Assembly: GCA_025936955.1 (NCBI GenBank)
Contig: JAICSL010000026.1
Span: 1 to 11,501, forward strand
DNA length: 11,501 nucleotides
From: Nitrososphaeraceae archaeon
GTDB taxonomy: Archaea; Thermoproteota; Nitrososphaeria; Nitrososphaerales; Nitrososphaeraceae
Direction: 5' to 3'
In this document: one piece after another, positions 1 to 6,509 of the stretch
Numbering within the stretch: the first letter of the stretch is position 1
How the letters are laid out: every line of letters begins with the position of its first letter
The notes under the pieces: generated by a model
Databases searched by the model: none
The model's input: the letters and a program-made list of their open reading frames with translations, nothing else
What the model was told of the DNA's origin: nothing
Translations under genes and position numbers: made by a program

Positions 1-96
1 AACATTAAGTTTTTTGCTAAGTTGTGGTACCGAAATACTTGCATCTCTTGTCAATTCTGACAATACCTTCATATCCAATTCATCAAATCTTTGCAA
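1..96 (-). CDS. Lrp/AsnC-family transcriptional regulator, N-terminal part (cut by window edge)
   Basis: The first 32 codons of a minus-strand gene are visible; the rest lies left of position 1. The reading begins MQRFDELDMKVLSELTRDAS and continues ISVPQLSKKLNV, which matches the N-terminal winged helix-turn-helix of Lrp/AsnC proteins (Leu-Asp-x-x-Asp-x-x-Ile/Val-Leu then an S-x-x-x-L-S-K-K-L recognition region). The likely start is TTG at 96, because an in-frame stop lies a short way upstream and no ATG or GTG occurs before it; ATG at 72 would remove part of the first helix. An AT-rich stretch near 125-132 could be its TATA box. Ligand and targets cannot be told from this fragment. Family assignment is strong, start choice moderate. 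Confidence 0.75.
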   Translation of the reverse strand, partial: MQRFDELDMKVLSELTRDASISVPQLSKKLNV

Positions 97-236
97 ATTT
101 ACCTGAATAAGGATTAGTAGTCTACATTAATAAATGTAATTTTTGAATATTTCACATCTCTTATCAAATATGTACTAAAGTAGTGCAGATCTAAATAGAC
201 TTCTTGGCTAATCTATAATCCACACAATAGCAATTA

Positions 237-245
237 TTATATAAT
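237..245 (+). promoter_or_regulatory. TATA box for the 167-residue protein gene
   Basis: TTATATAAT is centred about 25 bases upstream of the ATG at 266. Archaeal transcription starts about 25 bases after the TATA centre, so the mRNA would begin at or within a base or two of the start codon, meaning a leaderless transcript. No Shine-Dalgarno sequence is seen before the ATG, which agrees. Confidence 0.55.
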
Positions 246-265
246 TTATAGCAGAACTTTAAATT

Positions 266-769
266 ATGTTCGGAAGAGGCCGTATCAAGCCTGGCGATTG
301 TGTATTTGTAGTTCAAAAGGACGGAGATTTTAATAATTTGATAATAGGTAGAGTCAGTTCTACGAGAGGAAATAAAATTGTTCTTAGGGGCACAATCATT
401 CGGCCTACAGGTTTGATAGAAAGAGTCACATTAGGAAGATTAGAGGATAGGCGTAAGGATGTTCTTAAGAATCCCGACCCAAACAATTGTATATTTATGT
501 TAATTGACAGAGTAGAAACAGAAGATTTTAGCGATGAAATTGATCAGGACGTATCTAAAACTGTATGGATAAATGAAAAAAGGTTCTTTGTCCTTGATGG
601 CTGGATAAGGGAGAATATTCCAGACTTATTTGCACAAGTGTTGAGAGCAAATACGTCAGAGGAACGTTCACAAGCACGTGAGATACTTTTAGGTAAGATG
701 AATTCAATGTATGAAAAAGATCTAAAAGAGCATCTGTATGCTGTAGCACGAAGCACCAGTGTATTGTGA
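266..769 (+). CDS. conserved-looking archaeal protein of unknown function (167 aa)
   Basis: I do not recognise this family. Residues 1-60 are rich in Gly, Val, Ile and Arg in short alternating runs (GDCVFVV, IIGRVSS, KIVLRGTI) and look like a small beta-barrel of SH3 or KOW type, which often binds nucleic acid or ribosomes. Residues 85-167 are charged and probably helical (for example SEERSQAREILLGKM). There is no signal peptide, membrane helix or visible metal motif, so it is probably cytosolic. The ATG at 266 follows a well-placed TATA box with almost no leader. The ribosomal protein P1 gene starts 48 bases downstream on the same strand but has its own TATA box. A link to translation is inferred only from this position and the barrel-like N-terminus. 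Confidence 0.8.
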   Translation: MFGRGRIKPGDCVFVVQKDGDFNNLIIGRVSSTRGNKIVLRGTIIRPTGLIERVTLGRLEDRRKDVLKNPDPNNCIFMLIDRVETEDFSDEIDQDVSKTVWINEKRFFVLDGWIRENIPDLFAQVLRANTSEERSQAREILLGKMNSMYEKDLKEHLYAVARSTSVL

Positions 770-781
770 CTATTTGAAAGT

Positions 782-790
782 TTTATATTA
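782..790 (+). promoter_or_regulatory. TATA box for the ribosomal protein P1 gene
   Basis: TTTATATTA is centred near 786, about 31 bases before the ATG at 817. This predicts a very short leader of around five bases and supports ATG 817 over the in-frame TTG at 811. It means L12 can be transcribed independently of its upstream neighbour and of the L1-L10 pair. Confidence 0.5.
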
Positions 791-816
791 TGGCATAACT
801 AGAAGTTGTTTTGATT

Positions 817-1122
817 ATGGAATACGTATATGCTGCCTTACTATTACACAAGTTGAAGCAAGGCATAACAGAAGATAATATAAAGAATATTATAAAGGCA
901 ACAGGTATTGTTCCTGATGACATAAAGGTTAAGTCTTTGGTTGTTGCTCTAAATGAGGTCAACATAGACGACGCATTAAAATCAGCGGCTTCTATTAGTG
1001 CTGCTCCCGTATCTACAGCTGCAGGCAACCCTCCTGCTGCCGCAACACAGAAAACAGAGGAAAAGGTAGAAGAGAAGAAAGAGGAAGAAGCCTTAGAAGG
1101 ATTGTCTTCTTTGTTCGGATAA
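817..1122 (+). CDS. rpl12: ribosomal stalk protein P1 (archaeal L12)
   Basis: This is the acidic stalk protein of the large ribosomal subunit. Dimers bind the helical spine of P0 and recruit and stimulate translational GTPases. Residues 1-60 form the helical dimerisation domain, beginning MEYVYAALLLHK as in other archaeal P1 proteins. Residues 62-77 are an Ala/Pro/Thr hinge, followed by a Glu/Lys-rich segment and the conserved tail EEEALEGLSSLFG, which is the factor-binding peptide. The length of 101 residues is normal for the family. ATG 817 is preferred to TTG 811 because archaeal homologues begin at this methionine and the promoter sits just upstream. The gene is convergent with the P0 gene rather than following it in an operon, which is unusual compared with the common archaeal L1-L10-L12 order. 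Confidence 0.95.
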   Translation: MEYVYAALLLHKLKQGITEDNIKNIIKATGIVPDDIKVKSLVVALNEVNIDDALKSAASISAAPVSTAAGNPPAAATQKTEEKVEEKKEEEALEGLSSLFG

Positions 1123-1185
1123 CATATGAATCAACATTGTTTCTATCTCAAGATTTCAAAAATTGATATAGATCTGGTCAACTGA

Positions 1186-1208
1186 TCTTTTACTTTTTCA
1201 TTTTTTAT
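1186..1208 (+). terminator. T-rich terminator after the P1 gene
   Basis: Three oligo-T runs (four, five and six T) occur within 23 bases, about 65 bases after the P1 stop codon. Archaeal RNA polymerase terminates at oligo-T stretches without needing a hairpin. The site lies between two convergent genes, where a stop would be expected. Confidence 0.5.
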
Positions 1209-1250
1209 TAGAAATATAATCTGCGCTGGTTATAGCAGGAATGACGGGGA

Positions 1251-2150
1251 CTAATCTTTCTCAGGACTATAACCATTATTTTGTAGAATTTTTGCTAAGG
1301 TATTTGCTTGGTTCGTTGCCATATTTAGTACTATGGGAGCAGTATCTTTAGATACGTATGCCGAGGTTTGAGCCACGAACATAGCATAAGAATGTGCTCT
1401 AACAAGAAGCAGACTGATCGTTTCTGCTGTTATATATCCTGCCTCTATAGCCAATGCTAATGATTCCCGGATGGACTTTTGTAAATCACTTCTATACTTC
1501 GAAAGGTCAATGGTAAGTTCCTGTTCTTTGAATAAAACACCTTCAGATACGGCATGACTCACGGTGATGCCTGCCTCAATTGGTTTGATATCAAGCTTGC
1601 TCATTAGTGATGCAAGTTTTTGAGGAATAACATCGCCTGGTTTTGCTACCACGGTGTCTTTGCTTACCCAGATCATCCCCTGATCTATTCTGGTCAAAAC
1701 GTTAGATTCCTTAAATTCTGAGAGGACTGGTCCGGGAGAAATTCCAGTATTACCCGCAGGGATGACAATTTCTTTGGTAACTATATCTCCTCCTTTTGCA
1801 GGCAAGAAAATTTTATTCTGGTCAAAGAGCAGGTTTAGTTTGAATGGGTTTATATTAGTAAACATTAATGCACATTGACCCTTCAATTCCTCACTTAGCT
1901 TCTCAAGACCAGGAACGTCTTTAATTTTTTCAAATGCTCTCTGTGTAATTTTGTTTTTAATTATTCGAATTTTTATTTCGTTTCGAAATTTTTTTCTAAT
2001 AGCCATAAGCTGTGTTGCCCGAACTTTATTAATATTCGTGAGTGCAATAACACTGTAATTCTTTGGAAGTTCTTGCAATTCTTGATACATTAACCTCTTC
2101 TTCTTGGGATAAGTTTTAGATTGTTTTGATATAGTTGGTTGTGTAGTCAT
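1251..2150 (-). CDS. rplP0: ribosomal protein L10 (P0, stalk base)
   Basis: P0 anchors the ribosomal stalk: it binds 23S rRNA near the L11 site and carries P1 (L12) dimers on C-terminal helices. The N-terminal rRNA-binding domain is clear (residues 18-100, including ALTNINKVRATQLMAIRKKF), then the archaeal/eukaryotic P0 insertion with the signature NTGISPGPVLSEF at about 133-145. Residues 225-295 hold the amphipathic spine helices that bind P1. The 299-residue protein ends NNGYSPEKD; the acidic Glu/Lys segment and the GLGxLFG-like tail found at the end of many archaeal P0 proteins are not present here, while the P1 protein keeps its own. The gene begins 7 bases after L1 and is surely co-transcribed with it. 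No separate promoter is seen. Confidence 0.95.
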   Translation of the reverse strand: MTTQPTISKQSKTYPKKKRLMYQELQELPKNYSVIALTNINKVRATQLMAIRKKFRNEIKIRIIKNKITQRAFEKIKDVPGLEKLSEELKGQCALMFTNINPFKLNLLFDQNKIFLPAKGGDIVTKEIVIPAGNTGISPGPVLSEFKESNVLTRIDQGMIWVSKDTVVAKPGDVIPQKLASLMSKLDIKPIEAGITVSHAVSEGVLFKEQELTIDLSKYRSDLQKSIRESLALAIEAGYITAETISLLLVRAHSYAMFVAQTSAYVSKDTAPIVLNMATNQANTLAKILQNNGYSPEKD

Positions 2151-2157
2151 TCTATTA

Positions 2158-2835
2158 TCAGACCTTTTTTGCTTTGTCTTCTTTTTTTGATGTCATTAAT
2201 TTTGCTGGTTTGCCCATTGTGAACTTTATTATTGCATTTCGAATATTTTTTTCACCTTGTGGAAGCTTTTTCTCTATTGCAGAAATAATTGCTACAGCAT
2301 TTGCAGTAAGTTGCATATCATCCATTTTCTCGTCACCAATTTTTACAGAAAGGTTAAGTTGATTTTTTGACCTGACACGGACAGAATTCCGGAAACGGGC
2401 GGCAATTGTTTCTATGGGTGCACCATAGGGAAGTGGAGTAGGCATTTTACCCTTGGGACCAAGAAATTGCCCAAGGGAGCGACCAATTGTTGGCATAAGA
2501 GCGGTGTCAGATATGAAAAAGTCATGAGATTTTACCACTTTTCTTCCTTCCCTTCTGTTTGTGCCTATCCTATCTAATTCCTCTGGTTCGATAACTCTAT
2601 CTACTTCTGCCTTACGTGCTCTTGTCCCCATATCACCTGAAGCAACTACACATATGCTGGCTTGACGATTTGGTTTATTTGGTAAAATTACGACTTCGTT
2701 AAGATTAAATCCTTTTTTTACATCGATATCCTTTAATACAAGTGTAAGTTCGACAGATTGGCTAAAATTGCGTTGAGTTGACTCTTCTCGTGCATTTTTT
2801 ATCAGATTACGAAGTTGACTGTCGTTTATCGTCAT
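2158..2835 (-). CDS. rpl1: ribosomal protein L1
   Basis: L1 binds 23S rRNA helices 76-78 and forms the mobile L1 stalk that escorts deacylated tRNA from the E site. The 225-residue length is typical of archaea. Recognisable segments are the N-terminal NLIKNAREESTQRNF, domain II near residues 50-160, and the conserved FLGPKGKMPTPLP loop at about residues 124-136, which is diagnostic. The tail is Lys-rich. It is first gene of a two-gene unit with L10. L11, often just upstream in other archaea, is not here; the tRNA gene is the next feature. In Methanococcus L1 represses its own operon by binding its mRNA; I could not identify a convincing copy of that RNA site, so feedback control is only possible by analogy. 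Confidence 0.95.
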   Translation of the reverse strand: MTINDSQLRNLIKNAREESTQRNFSQSVELTLVLKDIDVKKGFNLNEVVILPNKPNRQASICVVASGDMGTRARKAEVDRVIEPEELDRIGTNRREGRKVVKSHDFFISDTALMPTIGRSLGQFLGPKGKMPTPLPYGAPIETIAARFRNSVRVRSKNQLNLSVKIGDEKMDDMQLTANAVAIISAIEKKLPQGEKNIRNAIIKFTMGKPAKLMTSKKEDKAKKV

Positions 2836-2890
2836 ACTAAATACACCGAGATGGAATTCAAAGCCACTTAAAATCGTTTAGCACAACGAT

Positions 2891-2899
2891 GTATATTTA
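2891..2899 (-). promoter_or_regulatory. TATA box for the L1-L10 unit
   Basis: On the minus strand the site reads TAAATATAC, centred about 60 bases before the L1 ATG. It predicts a leader of roughly 34 bases, longer than for most other genes in the window. A weak GGTG lies in the leader about 10 bases before the start codon. Confidence 0.45.
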
Positions 2900-3013
2900 C
2901 AAAAAATGAGAACAAAGATCCTCCTGTTCACGAAGGGAAACAGAGAAATGTATGTATGATTTCGTAGAAAAACAGGATGTGATCCCTTAAAAACGTTATT
3001 GATAACAAAGTAG

Positions 3014-3100
3014 CGGGCCCGGTGGGCTTCGATCCCACGACTTCCGGCTGTCTCCAATTTTTAGAAGGCAGGCGCTCTATCCATGCTGAGCTACGAGCCC
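3014..3100 (-). tRNA. tRNA-Arg (anticodon UCU) with a 12-base intron
   Basis: The minus strand folds into a complete cloverleaf. The acceptor stem is GGGCTCG (3100-3094) with CGGGCCC (3021-3015), discriminator G at 3014, and no encoded CCA. The D arm is GCTC/GAGC with a ten-base loop. The T arm is GTGGG/CCCAC around ATCGAAG. The anticodon loop after splicing is CTTCTAA, giving UCU, which reads AGA and AGG arginine codons. The gene is 87 bases long and 75 after removing a 12-base intron between positions 37 and 38. The anticodon stem CCTGC/GCCGG has one T-C mismatch at 29-41. Loop position 54 is A rather than the usual T. The next gene downstream on this strand is L1; upstream is a TATA-like site. 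Confidence 0.92.
3050..3061 (-). other. tRNA-Arg intron with bulge-helix-bulge splice motif
   Basis: Minus strand sequence AAAATTGGAGAC interrupts the gene after anticodon-loop position 37. CTTC of the 5' exon (3067-3064) pairs with GGAG of the intron (3055-3052) to make a 4-bp central helix. This is flanked by a 3-base bulge TAA (3063-3061) and a 3-base bulge ACA (3051-3049). Cutting after the second base of each bulge gives exactly this intron and a normal seven-base anticodon loop. This is the substrate geometry of archaeal tRNA splicing endonuclease. Confidence 0.8.
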
Positions 3101-3357
3101 AAGTCTATTAGTTAGTTTTACAGTATAACATCCTAACTATAAAATTTACTAGACTCACAGATTGCCAATGAATCATTGTGATAATATAAGGATATTCATG
3201 TCAACTCAACTCACTATTACTTACATAAAATATTGATATTAAAAAACGCGTGGCTTAGAAAAATGATTCGTTATTATTCATGAATTTCTTGATATACAGT
3301 CCTCGAGGATTTTATAACCATCTACTATAACATACTTAATATCCAATGTTGCATTAG

Positions 3358-3368
3358 AAAATATAATA
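3358..3368 (+). promoter_or_regulatory. TATA box for phaE-phaC
   Basis: AAAATATAATA is centred about 66 bases before the phaE start. Transcription would begin near 3390 and leave a leader of about 39 bases that contains the Shine-Dalgarno site. Confidence 0.45.
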
Positions 3369-3415
3369 ATGGGATAGTAATAAATTTGGTAGAGCAAGAT
3401 GATAATAAGGGAATT

Positions 3416-3422
3416 AAGGTGA
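3416..3422 (+). promoter_or_regulatory. Shine-Dalgarno site that sets the phaE GTG start
   Basis: AAGGTGA is complementary to the 3' end of archaeal 16S rRNA and sits six bases before GTG 3429. It decides for this GTG as the phaE start, since the first residues have no other marker. Confidence 0.6.
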
Positions 3423-3428
3423 AAGCTT

Positions 3429-4028
3429 GTGTTTACATCAGATGAGGTAAATAGTTCCAGTAAAAATGAAGACAAAGAATTACATCAACAGCAACCAGAT
3501 TATGCTTTTAAGTTGCAGCAGGATCAAATAGCGAAATTATTTGATATGTGGTCTGATTTCAATAGAGCACCTACTGCTGGTCCTCTTTATGCATTCTCGA
3601 AGGAATTTAGATCTTATTCAGAAGAATTAATTAATACTGTTAAGATATTAGCTCAAATCCAGACGGACCTAGTAGAATATTGGAGACAAATTAATAATGC
3701 TTATAAAATCGCATTAAATGAGAGTATAGAAAAATCTCCCAAAGAATATAATTCCAAGGAAGACTTAGAAAACCAAAGGAAGATTATAATCAATGCATTA
3801 GAAAATGCATTCACTGGGTTATTTGATTCTAAGGATTTTGCTGTTATCTATGGCCAGTTGACAAGCGACCAGCTTGATCTGTTCAAGAATTTACAAAGGA
3901 TTTATCAGATATACTCCAAGGTGTTAAACCTACCGACTAGAGAGGAGATAGACGAAATAATAAAGGATGTACATGATCTCAAGAGAACAGTCTATGAAAT
4001 GAAGAAGAACATAGAGGCTTTAAATTAA
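3429..4028 (+). CDS. phaE: class III PHA synthase subunit PhaE
   Basis: PhaE is the non-catalytic partner of PhaC in class III polyhydroxyalkanoate synthases and activates it at the granule surface. The diagnostic part is the C-terminus: LPTREEIDEIIKDVHDLKRT at about residues 168-187, followed by a short coiled coil, is the PhaE signature also shared with granule proteins. The middle (residues 25-140) is helical and contains FDMWSDFNRA and an aromatic-rich YWRQINNAYKIAL stretch. At 199 residues it is much shorter than bacterial PhaE (about 350) and close to the short haloarchaeal form. The start is GTG, supported by AAGGTGA six bases upstream. Its stop codon directly abuts the phaC start codon, so translation is probably coupled. 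Confidence is high from the C-terminal motif plus the partner gene. Confidence 0.88.
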   Translation: MFTSDEVNSSSKNEDKELHQQQPDYAFKLQQDQIAKLFDMWSDFNRAPTAGPLYAFSKEFRSYSEELINTVKILAQIQTDLVEYWRQINNAYKIALNESIEKSPKEYNSKEDLENQRKIIINALENAFTGLFDSKDFAVIYGQLTSDQLDLFKNLQRIYQIYSKVLNLPTREEIDEIIKDVHDLKRTVYEMKKNIEALN

Positions 4029-5153
4029 ATGGTTCAGGAGGTAAGAACATTCATTAAACATCACGAGGTTACATCAAATATACAAAAAGAAAACCAAAAC
4101 AGTGATTCTATAAGAATGTTGAAAGAATTTAATGAACTATCGTACAAATTAGATAAAACTAGATCTATTCTCCATACTGCTGGTAATATCGAAGTTGGCA
4201 ATACTCCCCATGAGATAATTGAGGAGACCAAGATGTACAAACTATTGCATTATCGTCCCTTAGTAAGCAAGACGGTAAAAATACCAATTTTAGTCGTTTA
4301 TGCTCTCATAAATAAGTCCTATATTTTGGATCTGCAGTCTGATAAAAGTTGGATTCGGAATTTGTTAAGCCAAGGATTCGATATTTATCTGATAGATTGG
4401 AAAACACCTACATCTAATGACAAATACGTGTCATTTGATGATTACGTAAATTGTTATATCGATGACTGCGTCGAACTTATCAAGGGAAAAAATGCCGTTG
4501 ATAGAATAACATTACATGGTTATTGTATGGGGGCTACAATGGCTGTAATATATACGACATTACATCAGGAAAAAATTAGAAACTTGGCAACTATAGCACC
4601 TGTGATTGATACCAAGAAAGATACAACTGTTATTGGCAACCTGTCCAGATATATGAATATTGACAAGATGTTTGAGGCAATAGGTAATCTGCCTGCAGAA
4701 CAACTCTATGCATGTTATTCGGCCTTGAAACCATTCAAACAAGGAGTAAATAAGTATTTTAATCTAGTAGAAAACATTGACAACGAACCTTTTGTTCAAA
4801 ACTTTCTTAGAATAGAAAAATGGCTGTATGATACTCCCCCTATTGCAGGGGAGACTTTTAGACAATGGATAAAAGACATTTATCAGAAGAATTTGCTTAT
4901 TAGTAATGAGCTCATGATCGGGGATAAGCATATTGAATTGTCTCAGATCAAAGTTCCTCTTCTTAACATAGTTGCAGAAGAAGATCATTTGGTATCATCT
5001 AACTGCAGCGCTCCATTAAACGAAGCGGTCTCTAGCAGTGACAAACGACTGATGCGCTTTCACACTGGGCATGTTGGACTTATTGCCAGTAGTTATTCTC
5101 AAAATAATGTGTTACCAAAGGTCGGCCAATGGCTTAAAGCTCGCTCCTACTAA
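4029..5153 (+). CDS. phaC: class III PHA synthase catalytic subunit PhaC
   Basis: PhaC polymerises (R)-3-hydroxyacyl-CoA into polyhydroxyalkanoate, releasing CoA, on the surface of storage granules. The 374-residue length fits class III enzymes (about 350-370), not the 550-600 of classes I and II. The alpha/beta-hydrolase core carries the modified lipase box G164-Y-C166-M-G168, with Cys replacing the Ser of lipases as in all PHA synthases. The other triad members are Asp319 in AEEDHLV and His348 in TGHVG. The strand-and-turn motif FDIYLIDWKTP at about 117-127 is also typical. The ATG follows the phaE stop with no gap. A GAGG at 4014-4017 may serve as ribosome site. In autotrophic ammonia-oxidising archaea the 3-hydroxypropionate/4-hydroxybutyrate cycle produces (S)-3-hydroxybutyryl-CoA, so an (R)-specific step must be encoded elsewhere. 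Confidence 0.95.
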   Translation: MVQEVRTFIKHHEVTSNIQKENQNSDSIRMLKEFNELSYKLDKTRSILHTAGNIEVGNTPHEIIEETKMYKLLHYRPLVSKTVKIPILVVYALINKSYILDLQSDKSWIRNLLSQGFDIYLIDWKTPTSNDKYVSFDDYVNCYIDDCVELIKGKNAVDRITLHGYCMGATMAVIYTTLHQEKIRNLATIAPVIDTKKDTTVIGNLSRYMNIDKMFEAIGNLPAEQLYACYSALKPFKQGVNKYFNLVENIDNEPFVQNFLRIEKWLYDTPPIAGETFRQWIKDIYQKNLLISNELMIGDKHIELSQIKVPLLNIVAEEDHLVSSNCSAPLNEAVSSSDKRLMRFHTGHVGLIASSYSQNNVLPKVGQWLKARSY

Positions 5154-5189
5154 TTCATATTCTAATGTTGAAATTGCTTGCTTGCTTTG

Positions 5190-5498
5190 TCATTTGGAAT
5201 TGATACCCTTTGGCTTCTTCCCAATTGGGATCAGTATTACTTGTACTAAATCCCCATCTTCTATCCTCAGAGCCTTCCTTTCTGCTTCAGGAATTGAGAT
5301 TCTCCCCCCAGTTTGGACGGTTGTCTTGAACATTGCGTTGTAGTAGGTCAAACTCTGTAGCATAGAAAAAAAATTTTGTACAACATCTTGTTGAATAGTT
5401 GAGAATTTATTCAGGAAATCCCGCTGAGCATCTGTTCCTTTTTCAAACACTTTTTTAAATGCTTCAGATGCATCACCACTGTCGACATTTTCGCTCAT
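5190..5498 (-). CDS. phasin-like/AbrB-domain protein, probable PHA granule protein or regulator
   Basis: The 102-residue protein has two parts. Residues 1-50 form an amphipathic helical segment with DAQRDFLNKF and QQDVVQNFFSMLQSL, resembling phasins that coat PHA granules. Residues 57-93 match the AbrB/SpoVT/MazE swapped-hairpin DNA-binding fold: FKTTVQTGGRISIPEAERKA then LRIEDGDLVQVILIPI, with the usual G-R-I-x-I-P and G-D pattern. The gene is convergent with phaC, 36 bases away. Haloarchaeal PHA clusters also contain an AbrB-type regulator, PhaR, and a phasin, PhaP. Here both properties seem to sit in one short protein, which suggests a sensor that binds granules when present and DNA when free. 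That role is inference. The start ATG at 5498 has a TATA-like site about 28 bases upstream. Confidence 0.8.
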   Translation of the reverse strand: MSENVDSGDASEAFKKVFEKGTDAQRDFLNKFSTIQQDVVQNFFSMLQSLTYYNAMFKTTVQTGGRISIPEAERKALRIEDGDLVQVILIPIGKKPKGINSK

Positions 5499-5520
5499 AT
5501 CCAGAAAATTTGGTGATCCA

Positions 5521-5530
5521 TTTATTTAAT
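5521..5530 (-). promoter_or_regulatory. TATA-like box for the phasin/AbrB gene
   Basis: On the minus strand the site reads ATTAAATAAA, centred about 28 bases before the ATG at 5498. This would give an almost leaderless transcript. It lies in the 56-base gap after the hydrolase gene, so the gene can be transcribed alone or by read-through from the hydrolase. Confidence 0.4.
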
Positions 5531-5554
5531 GTTGATATAGGAGAAATCTTCATA

Positions 5555-6367
5555 TTATAATAGGAAATCCGAGATAACTTTGCTGAAAATTATTGGCTTT
5601 TCCACATATGGTGTATGACCACAATCATTTACTATCTTAATTGTGCTTTGAGGAATTTCCTCATATTCTCTTGAATATTGCAGTGGTATCATTCTGTCGT
5701 TATCTCCCCAAATAAGCAGAGTCGGAGACTCTATTTTCGATAACCTTCCCGAAAGTCTTGGTGATTCTTTCATCCCAAGTAAAGTAGACATGAAAGCGTA
5801 CTTGGCATTAGGAAGTCGCATTCTGTTTACAAAATCTAAAATAGTATGATCTGTAACAATTATTGGATCATATGCCATATTGCTGAAAGCTCGGAGAGCA
5901 TTCTCAATAGTAGGATACAAAGCAGCCAAGATATACTGATCTAGAACAGGGGTTGAAGAACGCATTGCCCCCGCGGGTGCAGCTAGGACCAGTTTATCTA
6001 CCTGAGCCGAAGATCTTATTGCAAATTCTGTTGCCAAATGTCCTCCAAACGATGATCCAATTATACTTGTTTTCTTAATTTGGAGTTGTTCTAAAAAGTC
6101 ATTTAGGAATTTAATAAAAAAATCCATCGTATATTCTACAGTGGGCTTATCACTGTAACCAAATCCTACAATATCTGGAACTACAACTCGGAAATGTTCG
6201 CATAAATTTGGCAGAATATTCAGCCATCTTTCGGCTGAGGCTCCTATTCCATGCAGAAGAATGAGTATTTTATCGTCTGATCTGCGTGTCAAAGCTGAGC
6301 ATTCGATATATCTTACTCCATACCCATTGACATAAGTTATATTTTGTTGGATACATTGGCCGCACAA
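5555..6367 (-). CDS. alpha/beta hydrolase (esterase-like)
   Basis: This is a single-domain alpha/beta hydrolase of 270 residues with an intact catalytic set: oxyanion motif LLHGIGAS at 37-44, nucleophile Ser106 in G104-S-S-F-G108, Asp224 in WGDNDRMIP, and His251 in CGHTPYVEKP. The cap region at 132-200 is helical. There is no signal peptide, so it is probably cytosolic. The family covers esterases, C-C hydrolases, thioesterases and some PHA depolymerases; motifs alone do not decide the substrate. It lies upstream of the phasin/AbrB gene on the same strand, next to phaEC, so a role in polymer or hydroxyacyl-CoA turnover is plausible but inferred. The only usable start is TTG at 6367: an in-frame stop lies 30 bases upstream and the next Met is at residue 81. 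The exact N-terminus is therefore uncertain. Confidence 0.85.
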   Translation of the reverse strand: MCGQCIQQNITYVNGYGVRYIECSALTRRSDDKILILLHGIGASAERWLNILPNLCEHFRVVVPDIVGFGYSDKPTVEYTMDFFIKFLNDFLEQLQIKKTSIIGSSFGGHLATEFAIRSSAQVDKLVLAAPAGAMRSSTPVLDQYILAALYPTIENALRAFSNMAYDPIIVTDHTILDFVNRMRLPNAKYAFMSTLLGMKESPRLSGRLSKIESPTLLIWGDNDRMIPLQYSREYEEIPQSTIKIVNDCGHTPYVEKPIIFSKVISDFLL

Positions 6368-6509
6368 TTGGTCTTGAATCAGATTAATTAAACATTATTG
6401 GACTATTAAACTTGTAATATTTATTATCCTAGGACGTAGATTTGGCGTTAAAGAGAATTATACTATTTTTAGAGACGAGTTAAAAATTCTTTTTTATATT
6501 GAGGATTGC

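Larger units (their letters stand above)
3101..3428. other. intergenic region between divergent tRNA-Arg and phaE
   Basis: These 328 AT-rich bases hold no convincing gene. On the minus strand a TTATACT element near 3122-3129 is at the right distance to serve the tRNA. On the plus strand AAAATATAATA near 3358-3368 and a Shine-Dalgarno site near 3416 serve phaE. A short perfect palindrome TCCTCGAGGA lies at 3300-3309; nothing ties it to a function. A minus-strand open frame across 3278-3475 overlaps the start of phaE and has no protein-like features. Confidence 0.5.

Noticed and set aside
811..816. TTG at 811 as the start of L12
   Set aside because: It adds two residues not found in archaeal P1 proteins and leaves no leader relative to the TATA box; ATG 817 fits the family.
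2790..2890. L1 autoregulatory binding site in the L1 leader or first codons
   Set aside because: I could not find a hairpin with the expected internal-loop sequence convincingly; RNA folding against the 23S L1 site would be needed.
3300..3309. TCCTCGAGGA palindrome as an operator
   Set aside because: A single 10-base palindrome far from the TATA boxes, with no second copy seen; chance is likely.
3278..3475. Minus-strand open frame of 65 codons
   Set aside because: It overlaps the phaE start and promoter, and its Ile/Tyr-rich sequence reflects AT-rich DNA rather than a domain.
5071..5343. Plus-strand open frame across the phaC end and the phasin/AbrB gene
   Set aside because: It covers the phaC triad His region in another frame and is antisense to the AbrB motif.
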